Program-made: the position numbers and the translations under genes
The notes under the pieces: generated by a model
What the model saw: the letters and a program-made list of their open reading frames with translations, nothing else
The model's database searches: none
Told to the model about the DNA's origin: nothing
Assembly (NCBI GenBank): GCA_024180945.1
Contig: JAKSGN010000037.1
Location: 2,733,501-2,797,500 of the forward strand
Reading direction: 5' to 3'
Source of the DNA: Macrophomina tecta
Lineage: Eukaryota; Ascomycota; Dothideomycetes; Botryosphaeriales; Botryosphaeriaceae
DNA length: 64,000 bases
Shown: piece after piece, positions 33,907 to 44,901 of the stretch
Position numbering within the stretch: position 1 is the stretch's first letter
Layout of the letters: each line of letters opens with the position of its first letter

Positions 33907-34802
33907 CGAAAAAGAACGAAGGGGCTTTAGGTAGGGCTGTAGGAAGTAAAATGGCCAATAAATCTGTTCGGCGTGATGGTATGGAAGGGGAAGAATTATG
34001 ATATTGAGTCAGGATAGTCGAGAAAGGAGGTGGAAATTTGAAGGATGATGAGTTGTAGACGCCCTTAAACAAATATTTATAGTGAGCACGTAGTCTCGAA
34101 GGGGTGGCGCTCGGCACTGAATATCAGATAATCTGGAGGACATGCTAGTTTGCTGATGTTCCCTCACTACTTAGAAATGTCAGAGAAAATTTGCGTGAGA
34201 GGGGGGCTCATGCCGCGTAATAGCATCGCTAGACCTAAAATATGATGACTATGCACTACTCGACCTCCCTCTAGCTTCGTTTCTCCCCACACTTTAGTCA
34301 TTCTCATTAACTTCTATATTCAAATCTTGTATGCCAGGAACGGAATCCTGCAATCACCAGCGGCATGGGAAAATTCTGAGTAGTAATGCGACATGATAAA
34401 TGAGTGCAATGTGGATGACTACAGTCAAGAGAGTGATGTGGGCTCCCAAGCAGATGGAAATGGAATAAATGGAGGACAATAAGGGCAGAAACTGAGGTGG
34501 AGAAGGATGGTGAGGAAAAGAGCGAAGGCGAGAACGAATGCGAGGGGAGGGCGAGGTGGGCAATGTGGGCGACGTGGGCGACGTGGGCGATGAGGACAGC
34601 GAGGACAGCGAGAACAAAAACCGAGGGTGAAAAGTCGGACATGGGTTCAGGGAAGCACAGGGGTTAAAGACGTTACGCATGGGTCTATATACAAGGGTGC
34701 GCACAGTCGTAATGAAAAAATAATTTGGAGGCGGGCGGGTCAGCAGCGGGAACCGGGCCTCGAACGGCGTTGTGTGGAGGGCGGTGGCTGGGCGGCACAG
34801 CC
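33907..34802. other. Intergenic with short tandem motif
   Basis: 34555-34600 repeats GGGCGACGTGGGCGA-like units a few times. No gene is supported. Confidence 0.4.
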
Positions 34803-34811
34803 TATATATAA
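34803..34811 (+). promoter_or_regulatory. TATA box of kinase-like gene A
   Basis: TATATATAA lies about 45 bp before ATG 34854, with a pyrimidine-rich stretch between. Confidence 0.55.
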
Positions 34812-34853
34812 ACGTGTCGCTGTTTCCCTAATCCACATCGCAAGCGCAAGTCG

Positions 34854-36004
34854 ATGACTACCATGGAATCCCAAAGGGACCGACCCACGACCACATTTCC
34901 ACCGCATGCATTCTACGGACTTGTGCATGAAGACTATGGATCGGACCAACCTGTACATTCGCATCTGGAAAACACCACCCTCGGCAGAAATGACGAAGTG
35001 GCAGACACTGGCCCCAATCGAACACCTGATCGGCAAATGGGTCGGCAAGATCATCAACAAACTGCTCAACCTACAGTACCTCTCCCCAAAGTTTTGGCTT
35101 CTGTAGATCGCCCGAAAGATTCGGGCGATTCTTCTGCTATCGTCCAGTTTTCGCGCCGCGACCCCAACGAGATTTACCAGCCAGTTTATTCCCTTGGGCA
35201 GACTGGGGATACCATTATATCATATCATCGGACTCGACCAGTTACTGATGCCGTAGCTATTAGGAAAACCGCGATGGTCGCTAAGAACTCCCCCCGGATA
35301 GTGAAGCAGCCACTGCACAAGAATATCGCAAGGGCCATGGAGGGTTTCTACCACGAGGAATCGCGTTTCGTCGTTTATGAGTGCATGGACCTGTCACTGG
35401 AGGACGTCATGGCTGCTCCAGTTGTCATACATGAGGACCATGTGGCAGTCATCTGTTCAGAGGTACACCTGCAATGATGTCGTGTCTTAATACTCCACTA
35501 ATATCTAGCAAGGTTTTGCAAGGACTGCAGTACATGCATGAAACTCTAAAGCATCGGCACGGATCGATTAAAGCCGCAAGCATCCTCCTTTCAATTTCCG
35601 GCGACATTAAGATTGGTAGGTGACTCTTCCGCAACATCACAAATCACTCCGCTAATAAGAGGCCTACGAAGGTAACATCACTGAATCTCAGCTCAAAGAA
35701 GATTCGAAGGATTTTCAGTCAGATTTGCTGGGGCTCAAAGAGACCATTAAAGGCTTAGTAGATTCCTGGTCGCCTGATGCCACAGCATTCCTAAAAGCTA
35801 TAGACATTAGCTCATGCGCAGAACTGCTCAGGGTCAGTCTAAACACAACGGCAGGGATTCTTCATTTACTAATTTATGCAGTCTCCTTTCCTTAAAAAAC
35901 ATACCGGGGTAAAGGTTTTACTTCCACTATTGCGAATGACGAACGTCTCAGTAGGAAGGGGCTGGAGATTTTGTCGGAGGCTGTCTGCGGCGAGTGCCGG
36001 TTAG
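34854..36004 (+). CDS. Degenerate protein-kinase-like protein A
   Basis: Four exons: 34854-35462, 35513-35615, 35660-35832 and 35882-36004, with introns of 44-50 bp, all in phase, giving about 335 aa. The first 95 residues are polar. Then comes a kinase-like order: VAIRKTAMVAK (VAIK lysine replaced by Arg), an HKNI-type motif, FVVYECMDLSLEDVM (hinge-like), and VLQGLQYMHE, followed by HRHGSIKAASILLSISGDIKIG where kinases have HRDIKPENILL. The catalytic Asp, the DFG motif and the glycine-rich loop are not recognisable. The last exon has SPFLKK, like the end of kinase domains. It is probably a pseudokinase, so a role by binding is likelier than catalysis. It is paralogous to the gene at 37060-38102, with which it is convergent. 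Confidence 0.65.
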
Positions 36005-37059
36005 ATTTAGACAATTCTTACATTTCAATTCAAGTTCGGAGGCCTATGAGGTTTAATGGGAATAAGTGAAGAGATTCGATTCTTACTTTTGATGGAACAA
36101 GGTGGAGAGAAGGCCTGAGGATTAAACTATCGAGCGGGGTAATTAAGATACACTGAGTTGGCTAAGAAGGGATGATGCGACAGACAGACAGCCTATATTC
36201 CATCAGCTATTTTGCCATACCTGAATCTAGCGGGACGAGGGATAGCAGGTACATCAAACTTCATTACGCCATTGCGGCTACTTCCACATATTCATCCTAT
36301 CAGTTAGTGCTCGCTGTTTCTGTATCATCCCCCTGCACAGAGGCTCTTATGCGCTTCACATCCTTTACAGCATAACATTGCCAAAGTGAATGGACACGTT
36401 ACCATTCAACAACACGGGTATTTAATTAGCAGCAATAGCGCAATGAAATGGAGCAGCGGCATCATCATCATTGATGATTATTCGCCAAAAACTTAACAAA
36501 TATGCAGTGGCCATGCCGCCGAGATGCACCTAACCGGACCAAATCTGCTAAGACGAGGAGTATTCGGGATGATAGAAAGCCATCCGCTTGTTGCTTTGGC
36601 GGAGGATCTCGGCTGTGCGCCATAGTTGATTCACTTCACAAAAGCCATCTTTGGTATGTAGCATATGGTTTGCCAATTAGCTACTGCTTCTCCCAAGCCA
36701 CTCAACGGAATCAAGTCAACTGCCTCTGCGAACAGAGAAGGAATGAACCGACGGGTATGCTGGAGGATAGCTAGTGCTTCAATTGTAGTGTAATAGTGTA
36801 ATAGACGTGTGATATCGTATGTACATAGGTAGTCGGATCTAAGAGAACGAACAAGTATTCTATCAGGCGCAGAATTGTTGTCCTGAAATACTAATCTGCC
36901 AGAGAAATCCGGTCGGCGAGTTTCCATTGCCTTTCCACTGTAACAACAGCAATGCTTACATAGCGTTGTAAACAAGTTGGCCCTGGCGCGTTCGCTATAA
37001 ATTCATACTTTAAAAGCAGTTCAGCAAGCTGTCCTAGCTTTGAGTATGACAAAACAAAC
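36005..37059. other. Spacer between convergent kinase-like genes
   Basis: Holds a MITE-like copy (36200-36505) and probably the unresolved last exon of the minus-strand gene. A splice to a short tail after 37060 was possible but not unique. Confidence 0.4.
36200..36505. repeat. MITE-like copy related to 13423-13816
   Basis: The right part (36370-36505) aligns with 13700-13815 through GTGAATGGACA, GGGTATTT, TTAGCA, AGCAGCGGCATC and ATTGATGA. The left limit is approximate. Confidence 0.45.
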
Positions 37060-38102
37060 CTTCAGAAGTTCTTTACAGGAAAATAGCCTCGCCGCGTCGA
37101 AAAAGGCTCTCGCCTGGAACAGCCAGTTTTTCCGGAGATTTTCGAGCAATTTCCCTAAGACTTTTGTATCAGTATCGACCTCCTGAGGCCCGCTCAGCCG
37201 CAGTGCATCTGCTACGTTGCCTGGACATCAAACCGTGAGTTTCTATATCTTAGCATGGAACTTATAGAGGATTACCGATCTTAACGCTTCCGTTTTTTGC
37301 GAAGAGAATTGTACTGGCTGTTACAAATCCATGTTGTTTTTTAAAGGCACTCTCAATACAATTGAGACCTTCGAGCACCTAATAAAACAATCAACCTTAG
37401 TCAGTGGTATTACATATGATATTGTACCTGTGAAGCGATGCTTGCAACATGTCGCTCCTCCATAGTAACAGGAACAGCTTTCAAACTCTCAAGGGAGAGC
37501 TCAAGACAGTCGTAGACGGTAAAGATGCATCCTTGGTGGTAGAAAGCTTCTCGAACCCCCATAATGTTCGGATGCGAGAGATCCCACATGAAGTCTGGTG
37601 GCCGGGTTGTTTTTGCAATTCGCCGTTGTTTTATTGCTTGGACACCTCGAAATGGGTGAACTCGAGATAGTGCAGTCATGACGCTCTTGTTTGTTCCAAG
37701 GTACAGCATCGGCTCGTACAGCCTGGCTGGATCCTCATGTATGACGGAGATCTGAAAAGCAGCATTGCTCGGCTTGCTTTGGACACTGAGACGTGATCTG
37801 CTCATAATCGGAAGCCGTAGCGGCCGTATAAATGGATCATCGGCAAAATCTCTAAAAGGCTTATTTGCTGTGGCCAGTAGTCTACGCGTGCCTCCAGGCT
37901 GAGATTGCGCTAAGTTCAGTACTTTGCATTCTTTGCTCGCAACCGAGGTTCCGTTGGGGTCTTTTTCAATTTTGTCGGCAGATGAGTGCGTCGGTCCAAA
38001 CCCGTCATCTATTGTGTTGGGCTGCGAACTAGTTGAGATGCGCTCAATCCTGGCGTTATCTCGCGCATGTGTATAGAGCGTAGGTCCAGATTGAGAGGCC
38101 AT
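37060..38102 (-). CDS. Degenerate protein-kinase-like protein B
   Basis: Exons 38102-37428 (225 codons), 37378-37276 (103 nt, the same length as the matching exon of gene A) and 37220-37060. Introns are 49 and 55 bp; the final exon is not resolved. After a polar N-terminus comes YEPMLYLGTNKSVM in place of a P-loop, then VQAIKQRRIAK with the VAIK lysine kept. HPNIMGVREAFYHQGCIF and VYDCLELSLESL follow, then VLEGLNCIESAFKKQHGFVT where HRD is expected, STILFAKNGSVKIG, and a helical region ending CKELLK. The catalytic Asp and DFG are absent. Gene order and phases match gene A throughout, so they are diverged duplicates. Confidence 0.65.
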
Positions 38103-39021
38103 CCTTGCATTCAGATTCTTAGATGGTTAAGTCGTAGGCGAAATGAGATGAACAAATAGGCTTCGGAAAGCACGGTGGGATAGTGTACGTAGGAGGAGCA
38201 GGGGGAAGAGATTGGCGGCCCTCACGCTGTACTTATAGTAGTGCACTGTCCCAAGGATATGGTGCTCAATCTCAGAGGTGCAAATAATTGGATAGATGTT
38301 TCGTAGGAGTACGTTGGGGAGGAGGAAAGCGGAGAGGCAATGGGCGGGCGTGGTGGGGATGTCCAGTATTTCGAAGAAAGTATTCTGGCCCAAGATACCC
38401 TCCATAATATTTTGTGTTACCGCACTATTGAGCGCCGTCTCAGTGGAGAAGTCAGTCTAACGCAGCGGGTCGACTCCGGTACTTTCAACCGTATCTTTGT
38501 TTGCTTTGGATCTGTTTTCGTTCACGCAGTTTGGGGCTCGCAGGGTTGAGGGCTAGCAGAACCGGGGAAATCATAGCCTCAAATAACCCTTTCAGCTTCA
38601 GGCCTCTCCCGAAGAGCGGCAGCCTGTAGGTCTCCAGACTGATGATACGAAACGAAGACCTGATAAAGCTGGTCATACTTTTGAAGTTGCTGTAGAGTGT
38701 CCAGCCTCTAGGAAATCACCTGTGGTCCATGAACGGGACCCAACAACTTGTCCAGTTAACGAACGCTCAGCATTAAACATCGGATATAAGGCTTTCGAAG
38801 TGGGTTTATACCGCTCTCTGATGTAGTTCTTGGTAGCCTGAGCGGAGCAGTGGTCGCCGAATGATCATCCGTGTGCTTGCCCGCCTCCTGTCACCGAGAA
38901 AGTTCGTTTATATGTCATACAACTGACCTTTTCACGTTAGAGTCAAAGATTTGGGGCCTTGATATTATCTCAATGAAATTGTGCAACTGCTACTGGCTTG
39001 ACTAGTCTATTTTATGACAGA
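38103..39021. other. Intergenic
   Basis: No coding region or repeat was recognised. It is the upstream region of kinase-like gene B and the 3' side of the interrupted gene ending at 39022. Confidence 0.35.
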
Positions 39022-39436
39022 CTACTTTGAGAATAGGGCGGTATTGCCACCCATCCCACTGCCGTCCTGGGGCATTTGTGGATTTGCGACTTTTTCCTGC
39101 GAGCTGGAACAAATGTGACACTTCGTCACTGCTATGAAGGTGGGGTTATCCAAAGTCCCTAATAGCACCACTGATGTCGTGCAAGAAGAGAATATAGGCA
39201 GCGGCTGTGGAAGACAGTTTAACGGTTCTGCTGCGTGGCCACAGACGAATATTGCAGGAATCGAGTCGTACGTAGTCTGCGTAGGTTTGGGGCTTCCATT
39301 TTCTTTGAAAAAGCTTAGACTGTCCAGGTCCGAGACCTGAAGGTCTAGATGAAGGCGCACAATGGGCGTGTGAGAGCTTTGCACGTCTGGAAGGAAGGAG
39401 GCGACCTGCTCTCTTACGGCCCGCCTGATCTCGTCA

Positions 39437-42241
39437 CAGGCTTTCTATCCATATTCCATACTCCATAAAGGCCTCTATGGATTATGGATTATGGAGTAGA
39501 CTTCATATGGAAGTTTATTCCATACGTATGGAATAGAGCAAATGACGTCACATATCGCCACCCTCTTCTCGCAAAATTCCTGGCGTTGATGCTCGCCATA
39601 CAGCAGTAACACGCCCATCCTCATGTTGTTCCTCCGCCAAGTCAACCGGAATGCCCTGCGTGATGCCGCTTTTGATCCAGCTCTTCATACACTCCCCCCT
39701 CTCGACTGTATGACTCCCAAGCTGGCATCTATCCCATGATATTGTACGACGTGTGCCTGAGAAGACACGTTCAGGCTCAGCAGACATGGCGGGTATGGAA
39801 AGAATATCAATTGCCATTTTCGACAGGCGCGGATATCGTTGTCGCTGCTCCTCGCGGAGCCACCAAGCGAGCGGTGAACAGTCGACCGCGATGGGCGTCT
39901 GTGTGGTGAAGGATTTGTACTCATCGAGGTCGTTCATTGCAGGACCAACAACATCAAGCTCTCGTTCGATGCGTTCGTACTCATCTGGGGGGTGTAAATT
40001 GTCGATAAGGACAGGCGTTGTTGTTGTTAGAACTGGCAGCCCTTGATATTGATCCTCCCAATACTTCTTTATGCCCTCTAGAACAGGCTTGTGCCACGCT
40101 ACTGGCCAGTTCTTCTTGATGTGAGCGGCACGTCGCGACGGATGGAGGATCATTGCCGCGCCATAAGCAGGGGTGCTATCCGTGAGCTGATAATACTTGT
40201 CGAAGACCGCCCAAGAGGCCGCAATGCATCTGCGTAGCGGATGGTTCTCCCTGTACTTGTCGAAGGCCTGAGTATAGTGCTTGTGAAGTACATCCATGGT
40301 AAAAAGCGTACGGTCTAGCGTGGCATAACGTCCCTCTGTGAGCTGGGTTATCCTCCAGAACGGCTGGAGGAAGGAACGAGTCTCCTTTAGTACCCGCCAG
40401 TCCTCAGGGGTTAGGAAGTCCTCCTGCAAGCTTTCGTAATGCCTCTTTTGGTACCACTCAACATGCTCCTGGAGATCAAGTACAACGTCTAAAAGAACAA
40501 ACCATGAGTTCCAGCGCGTATCGTTATCAAGCCCCAATGCTCTACCAGCACGCCTCTTAAACAGGTTCCACCTGTAATTATTCTCTCGCATGTGTATCGA
40601 GGTATTATGGACTTTACCAAGAGGACCCAGCCGTCGCCAGCCAAGCACCCTTTGTGCTTCAAATCCTTCCATGAAGTCGGCACCGAACGCGGCCTCGTCA
40701 TCCTCTTCAATCTGCTCAAGGGCGGCCTTTGCAGCCTCCTTGGAGTCCACGAAAAGGAATGCTTGTACGATAAGGTTAATGACGTGGCCATGGCACCGGA
40801 TCCGCTGCTTCGTCGCGTCCCAATTGATGCCTTTTCCCTTCAGATGCTGACTGAGCAAACGGCAAAGCTTGTCGTTAGAACCGTGGTTGTCTCCGGTGTA
40901 GAACCCAATATTATGCCAGATATTATAGTCTTCGAGGACGTGGTGAAGAAGCTTCCATTGCTCAGCCCCTCTATGGCTACCAGGGCCATCAAGTCCCGGC
41001 AGCTCCGAAAGAGCAAGCAATGCCTGCAATGTCTCTTTGCTATCGGGGTCGACGAATTTGACACAGGTTCCAAGGAAGGCCTTATGATTGGGAGCGGACC
41101 AGACATCGGCAGAAAGGTGGATCTTCGAGGGCGACGACTGGAGCTTTTTTCGTAGAATGTCTTTATGGACGCAGAATGAATTTGAGACAAGCTTTTGTAT
41201 CGAGCCATGCGAGAGACTGATCAAGTCCTCTGCAGTATAGTTGATTGCGGAGATAAAGGCGTGCAGCTCTGGCCAAGAGCTACAATTGTAAGGGAGGTTT
41301 CGAACAGCGACAAGCTGGACGAGAGCCTCCAGGGCAGCTTTCTGGTTAATAACAGCCCTAAGGGTTTCTTGCTCCTTTACTGACTGCCTCACAGCGTCAA
41401 TCTCGCCAGCTTTGGCGAAGGCATCCATTATAAGACTTTTGCGCTGTTTTTTAAGCGGATGTTCCTGGGTTTCCAGCTCAATGCCGTGGGTGTTGAGCAG
41501 GTGATAGCGGAAAGTTGTTGATACAGTGGTGAAGTACGTTGGATCTTCGCAGTGCTTGCAGTAGTAGATTTTCTCATTCTTTCGAGCGCTGCGGACAGGC
41601 TCTGAGCCCTTCGGCTCGCGTGCGTGGACCCAGGTGTTTGCAGTTGCTTTGCGCTTTCGAGTTTGTCGGTTGGCCGAAGATGAGGTTAGGGGGTCTGAAG
41701 TGATGGTGCCGGGGTCAATGGTCGACAACGTGGGCGATGCACGGTTACCGGACACATCAGAAGCTCTAAAAGACTGCTGGCAGGCCATTACTGTCGTATA
41801 AGATAGGGGTATGATGCGGTAGTTGACGACAATAACGACGATGAAATGTCGACCCTTCTGAAAGCCGGTGAGAGGACGACCGTGTGGATGAAGAAGCTAG
41901 ATTCTAGGAACTATGCTATCTCCCAGACCTTTATACAAGGGAGCGACTGTAAGAAAGCATGAAAGTGTCAGAAAGTGTCGGGCAAGGGATGAACCGGCGT
42001 AGCGCAATGAGACACTGTCAGTAGTAGTAATAGTGCGACCACACTGAAACGCAATAGGAAACAGTTATATCTTTAGTCGCCATTAATCTACGTACGACAC
42101 CTATCCCATACCGGAACAATGCTACTCCGGAGTATTTCCATACTTATGGAATAGGCCTAATCTATATGGATTATGGAATATGGAGTATGGAAGCTTCCAT
42201 ATGGATTAACTTATTCCATAACGTTATGGATAGAAAGCCTG
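39437..42241 (-). mobile_element. hAT element 1, complete
   Basis: This 2805-bp element has terminal inverted repeats CAGGCTTTCTATCCATA and perfect 8-bp target duplications TCTCGTCA (39429-39436 and 42242-42249). Both subterminal regions are dense in TCCATA/TATGGA motifs, likely transposase-binding sites. It carries one intact transposase gene. The intact frame, perfect target duplication and matching ends suggest recent activity. Confidence 0.92.
39548..41788 (-). CDS. hAT family transposase
   Basis: 746 aa, one exon from an ATG near 41788. It would catalyse cut-and-paste transposition of the surrounding element. Residues about 73-103 form a BED-type zinc finger (YYCKHCEDPTYF … HLLNTHG). 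The RNase-H-like core shows LSADVWSAPNHKAFLG (first acidic residue), FYTGDNHGSNDKLCRLL (second acidic residue) and RIRCHGHVINLIVQ (C-x2-H of hAT enzymes). An all-helical insertion follows. The C-terminal dimerisation domain has LAWWLREEQRQRYPRLSKMA-like sequence and SAEPERVFSGTRR. No stop or frameshift was seen, so it may be active and could also mobilise shorter relatives that share its ends. Element 2 has different ends. Confidence 0.9.
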   Translation of the reverse strand: MACQQSFRASDVSGNRASPTLSTIDPGTITSDPLTSSSANRQTRKRKATANTWVHAREPKGSEPVRSARKNEKIYYCKHCEDPTYFTTVSTTFRYHLLNTHGIELETQEHPLKKQRKSLIMDAFAKAGEIDAVRQSVKEQETLRAVINQKAALEALVQLVAVRNLPYNCSSWPELHAFISAINYTAEDLISLSHGSIQKLVSNSFCVHKDILRKKLQSSPSKIHLSADVWSAPNHKAFLGTCVKFVDPDSKETLQALLALSELPGLDGPGSHRGAEQWKLLHHVLEDYNIWHNIGFYTGDNHGSNDKLCRLLSQHLKGKGINWDATKQRIRCHGHVINLIVQAFLFVDSKEAAKAALEQIEEDDEAAFGADFMEGFEAQRVLGWRRLGPLGKVHNTSIHMRENNYRWNLFKRRAGRALGLDNDTRWNSWFVLLDVVLDLQEHVEWYQKRHYESLQEDFLTPEDWRVLKETRSFLQPFWRITQLTEGRYATLDRTLFTMDVLHKHYTQAFDKYRENHPLRRCIAASWAVFDKYYQLTDSTPAYGAAMILHPSRRAAHIKKNWPVAWHKPVLEGIKKYWEDQYQGLPVLTTTTPVLIDNLHPPDEYERIERELDVVGPAMNDLDEYKSFTTQTPIAVDCSPLAWWLREEQRQRYPRLSKMAIDILSIPAMSAEPERVFSGTRRTISWDRCQLGSHTVERGECMKSWIKSGITQGIPVDLAEEQHEDGRVTAVWRASTPGILREEGGDM

Positions 42242-42819
42242 TCTCGTCATGAATGTCTCCAACTATTCCGTTCAACGTGTCTGACAGGGTCCGCTGATAC
42301 GAATGTAGGTCTTCGAAAGCAATCACTAGAACGATGTCGTAAGCTTCGTTGTACCCTTGAGTATCTCCGAGCAAGTATTCCTGGAGCCTCGCCAAGGCTT
42401 TCCCGCAAAGGACGAAACTACACCCGTACAGCCTCTTCCAACCGGTTATCGGGTCCAAGCTTTTGAACAGGAAGTTCACCGGATTCAAGTAGTATTTTGT
42501 ATCGGTGCGGTCGGCTTTGTGTCTATAGTCTTTGTGCTGAGAACGTAGGAGGTTGATGTAGTCTTGCGGTTCAAGGAGGTTTCGAATTCGCTCTAAAAGA
42601 GTGTACTGAGACAATAAAGTGTCCATCTTTGCAACGCAAATTTTGACTTAACTATCAGCCAGCACCGGGGCAGGTCTTTACACGCAATAAGTAAGCGATT
42701 AATCGCGACATACGCACTGCTGAGATCATCGACCTACCAGAAATTTTCTCGAGGCAGTAGTTTATATATGACCTAGAAGTTATCAGCACACAAACTCCTC
42801 GTTATCCGTAAAGAAAGCC

Positions 42820-43205
42820 ATGCATCCTGTCTTTGCCTTAATAATCCAAAGCCTCCGCCGTCGAATCCATCCACTGCTAGAGATTCGGACGGGGGATCCT
42901 CATCCGGAGTTTCCACGGACGATGCTGCATTACCACCTTTTAACGGAAAAACAACTGGATAGCATTGCCGCGTACTACTCTCAAGCGGTGCGTGACGAGC
43001 ACTCGGATAGCTATCCAAGGCCGATCGACTGGAATCATGAGGCTCTTAGTTATATGGATAACAAAGAAAGAGTTTATACAAAGCGGAGGCTTATTGGGCA
43101 GTTTATTGGAGTTATATCCTAAGCTAGTAAAGATAGTGAGCATGCATTGCTTAAACACAAAGAATATGTCGCTGTCGGCCTACGACAACTTATTCAGAAA
43201 TATAA
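42820..43205 (+). pseudogene. Hypothetical gene cut by a solo LTR and an inversion
   Basis: ATG 42820 opens MHPVFALIIQSLRRRIHPLL… to a TAA at 43120-43122. The same frame then continues with coding-like sequence (EHALLKHKEYVAVGLRQLIQK) until the LTR at 43206. If the LTR and one target duplication are ignored, the next codons come from the minus strand at 46701 downward (KHSLDKLTGNPFSDG, then a stop near 46660). The internal TAA may be a mutation or the true end. A TATA-like box TTTATATATG lies at 42761. The family is unknown. Confidence 0.5.
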
Positions 43206-43514
43206 TGTCAACCAAAATCCCCTGTTTTAGGCAACACTCCTTTTTTGATGTCAGACTTTCTTGCCTTACTACCTCAGGCATCTCCTTTATCTCGAATATT
43301 CTATCCTTTAGGCAACAACACTCCTTAGTGTCCAACCCCGCATCGGCACTCTTTCTCGGATCTTTGGTATCCTCGGTTATGTAGCTATCACTCACATATA
43401 TAAGCAAGCCTACCGGCCTTCCTCTTGGGAGACAGGCAGAAACACACAGAAAGAAATTCAGTTTTTTCTTCTGACCTCACACAGTTCATGGCCTGAGGCC
43501 CCCACAGTTCGACA
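43206..43514 (+). repeat. Solo LTR, family 4, copy 1
   Basis: 309 bp, TGTCAACC…GTTCGACA, with CTATC/ACATATATAAGC promoter-like sequence inside. It is near-identical to the inverted copy at 46707-47015. Left flank TATAA and right flank GATAG differ, so they are not a simple target duplication. Confidence 0.85.
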
Positions 43515-44003
43515 GATAGTAAAATTTCTTGCGCTAAGCCTAAACTGTTAACCCCAAGTTTCTTTGGGCCTCAATCACGAAGATAGTTCTCCAGCTTCGC
43601 CGGGGTATTCTCTTATATATAGTACTATTAGGTAACTACAGCGTTCCATCTGGCAATATGTGTTAGCAATGTGGGCGTATGCTATTAACGGTACAGCTTA
43701 CGTATTTAGAGGCGGCATATTCCCTTCTTGCTGTGCCGTAATAGCAGGCCTCCTAGTTCTTCCTAGAGCAGCTCCCTCACAACTTGCTCTATATTCTCCT
43801 CTGGCAGTCCCAACTGGTCGTTCCAGAGCCCATGCGGTCTTAAATCACCGAGAGCCTGTTTGCCAAGAGCCCCGCCCCTGACCAAGTACGTGACCCCAAC
43901 GGGATTACCCTCTTCGAGCATCCTCATACCGTTGGCAATAACCTCCTCGGATGCAACGTGCTTAATGGTCCATTTTCTGTTGTCGACTTTCTCGATCACT
44001 TGT

Positions 44004-44229
44004 TGTTGGATTGTGTTGAGTGAAGAGTAGTGAGGTTAAAAAAGAGTAGATTCTGCCTGTCTCCTGAGAGGGAGGTAAGTAGGCTTGCTTATATACATAA
44101 ATGAGTGCTTGAATAACCGAGGAGAATAGAAGCCGATATTGCTATCCGATGCTTGTGAAGATGAGGAGTAGTGAGGAGGTGGCAAAGAGTAGATGCTGAT
44201 CTGAGGCAGTAAGGCAAAATAGTCTGACA
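44004..44229 (-). repeat. Solo LTR, family 1, inside the NmrA-like gene
   Basis: 226-bp TG…CA unit flanked by CTTGT on both sides (43999-44003 and 44230-44234). It is near-identical to 48237-48462. Frames within it continue from the host exon but are not part of the gene. Confidence 0.85.
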
Positions 44230-44670
44230 CTTGTAGAATATCCTTCTGGCTAATATTAAAGGACGATATAAAGACGTATTGGTTCTTTGTTTCCTCCGCG
44301 TTTCTAAGCGCTGCAATAACAGCATTGGCGACTGTTGGTAGGGTTGTCCCGGTAAAGACTGCAGTGCCGCCGTCGACGAGAGTCGCGGCCTTGGAAGCGA
44401 AATCGAAGCCTAAAAATCCGAGTTTCAAGGCCCAGTCGAAGAATACGCCAGTAATAAGACTAGTCCAAGACATTTTAGACTCGTTCGCACGGAGATAGTC
44501 GACTGTTCCCGTCTTAGCTGGCAAAACAGATGAGAGCAGCCCAGAAAACTTGGGATCCCGCGAATAGGGGCCGAACTCGCTGGGGAAGAATCGCTTTACC
44601 CCGGCGGCTAGGGCGGCATCAATGAATACCTGTTGGTCGCCGGCCGCGAAACCACCAACCATGCTAATCA

Positions 44671-44901
44671 AGTGAGGGCTTGCACCCGGTGCGTTCGCGG
44701 GTATGCAGTGGCATTGGTACCTACAAGAAGACTAAGCTGGAGAGAAAAGGAATAGATAAAAGACGAGGGCAGTGCGAGTAATATACACCCTGCGCACTGA
44801 CTACTTTCCAGATTTGGCATGTTCTCGAACTTTCTCGCTCCCTCCACTGGCTACCTGCCGCAGGAATCATCCAAGGCATCCTACGGGTCCAACCCGTGAC
44901 A
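44671..44901. mobile_element. Unclassified 231-bp insertion in the NmrA-like gene
   Basis: Flanked by AATCA at 44666-44670 and 44902-44906. On the minus strand it starts TGTCACGGGTTGGACCC and ends CCCTCACT, so it opens like an LTR but does not end in CA. Weak inverted similarity of the ends (AGTGAGGG with TGTCACGG) leaves a small DNA element possible. Confidence 0.55.

Larger units (their letters stand above)
39022..42626 (-). pseudogene. Hypothetical gene interrupted by hAT element 1
   Basis: The 5' part (42626-42250) begins MDTLLSQYTLLERIRNLLEP and the 3' part (39428-39022) ends at a normal stop. Removing the hAT element and one copy of the target duplication gives 792 nt, exactly 264 codons with no stop until the end: …GDIHDEIRRAVREQ… across the junction. 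The N-terminus vaguely resembles F-box-like openings, and a CNLCHICSSSQ-type cysteine cluster lies near the C-terminus. I do not recognise a family. The gene is presumably inactive in this strain because the insertion adds stops. The clean open frame on both sides implies the insertion is recent or the gene was functional shortly before. Confidence 0.65.

Noticed and set aside
19000..39000. A Starship captain (DUF3435 tyrosine recombinase)
   Set aside because: No frame in the window shows a recombinase-like R…HxxR…Y arrangement of adequate length; only cargo-like families were seen.
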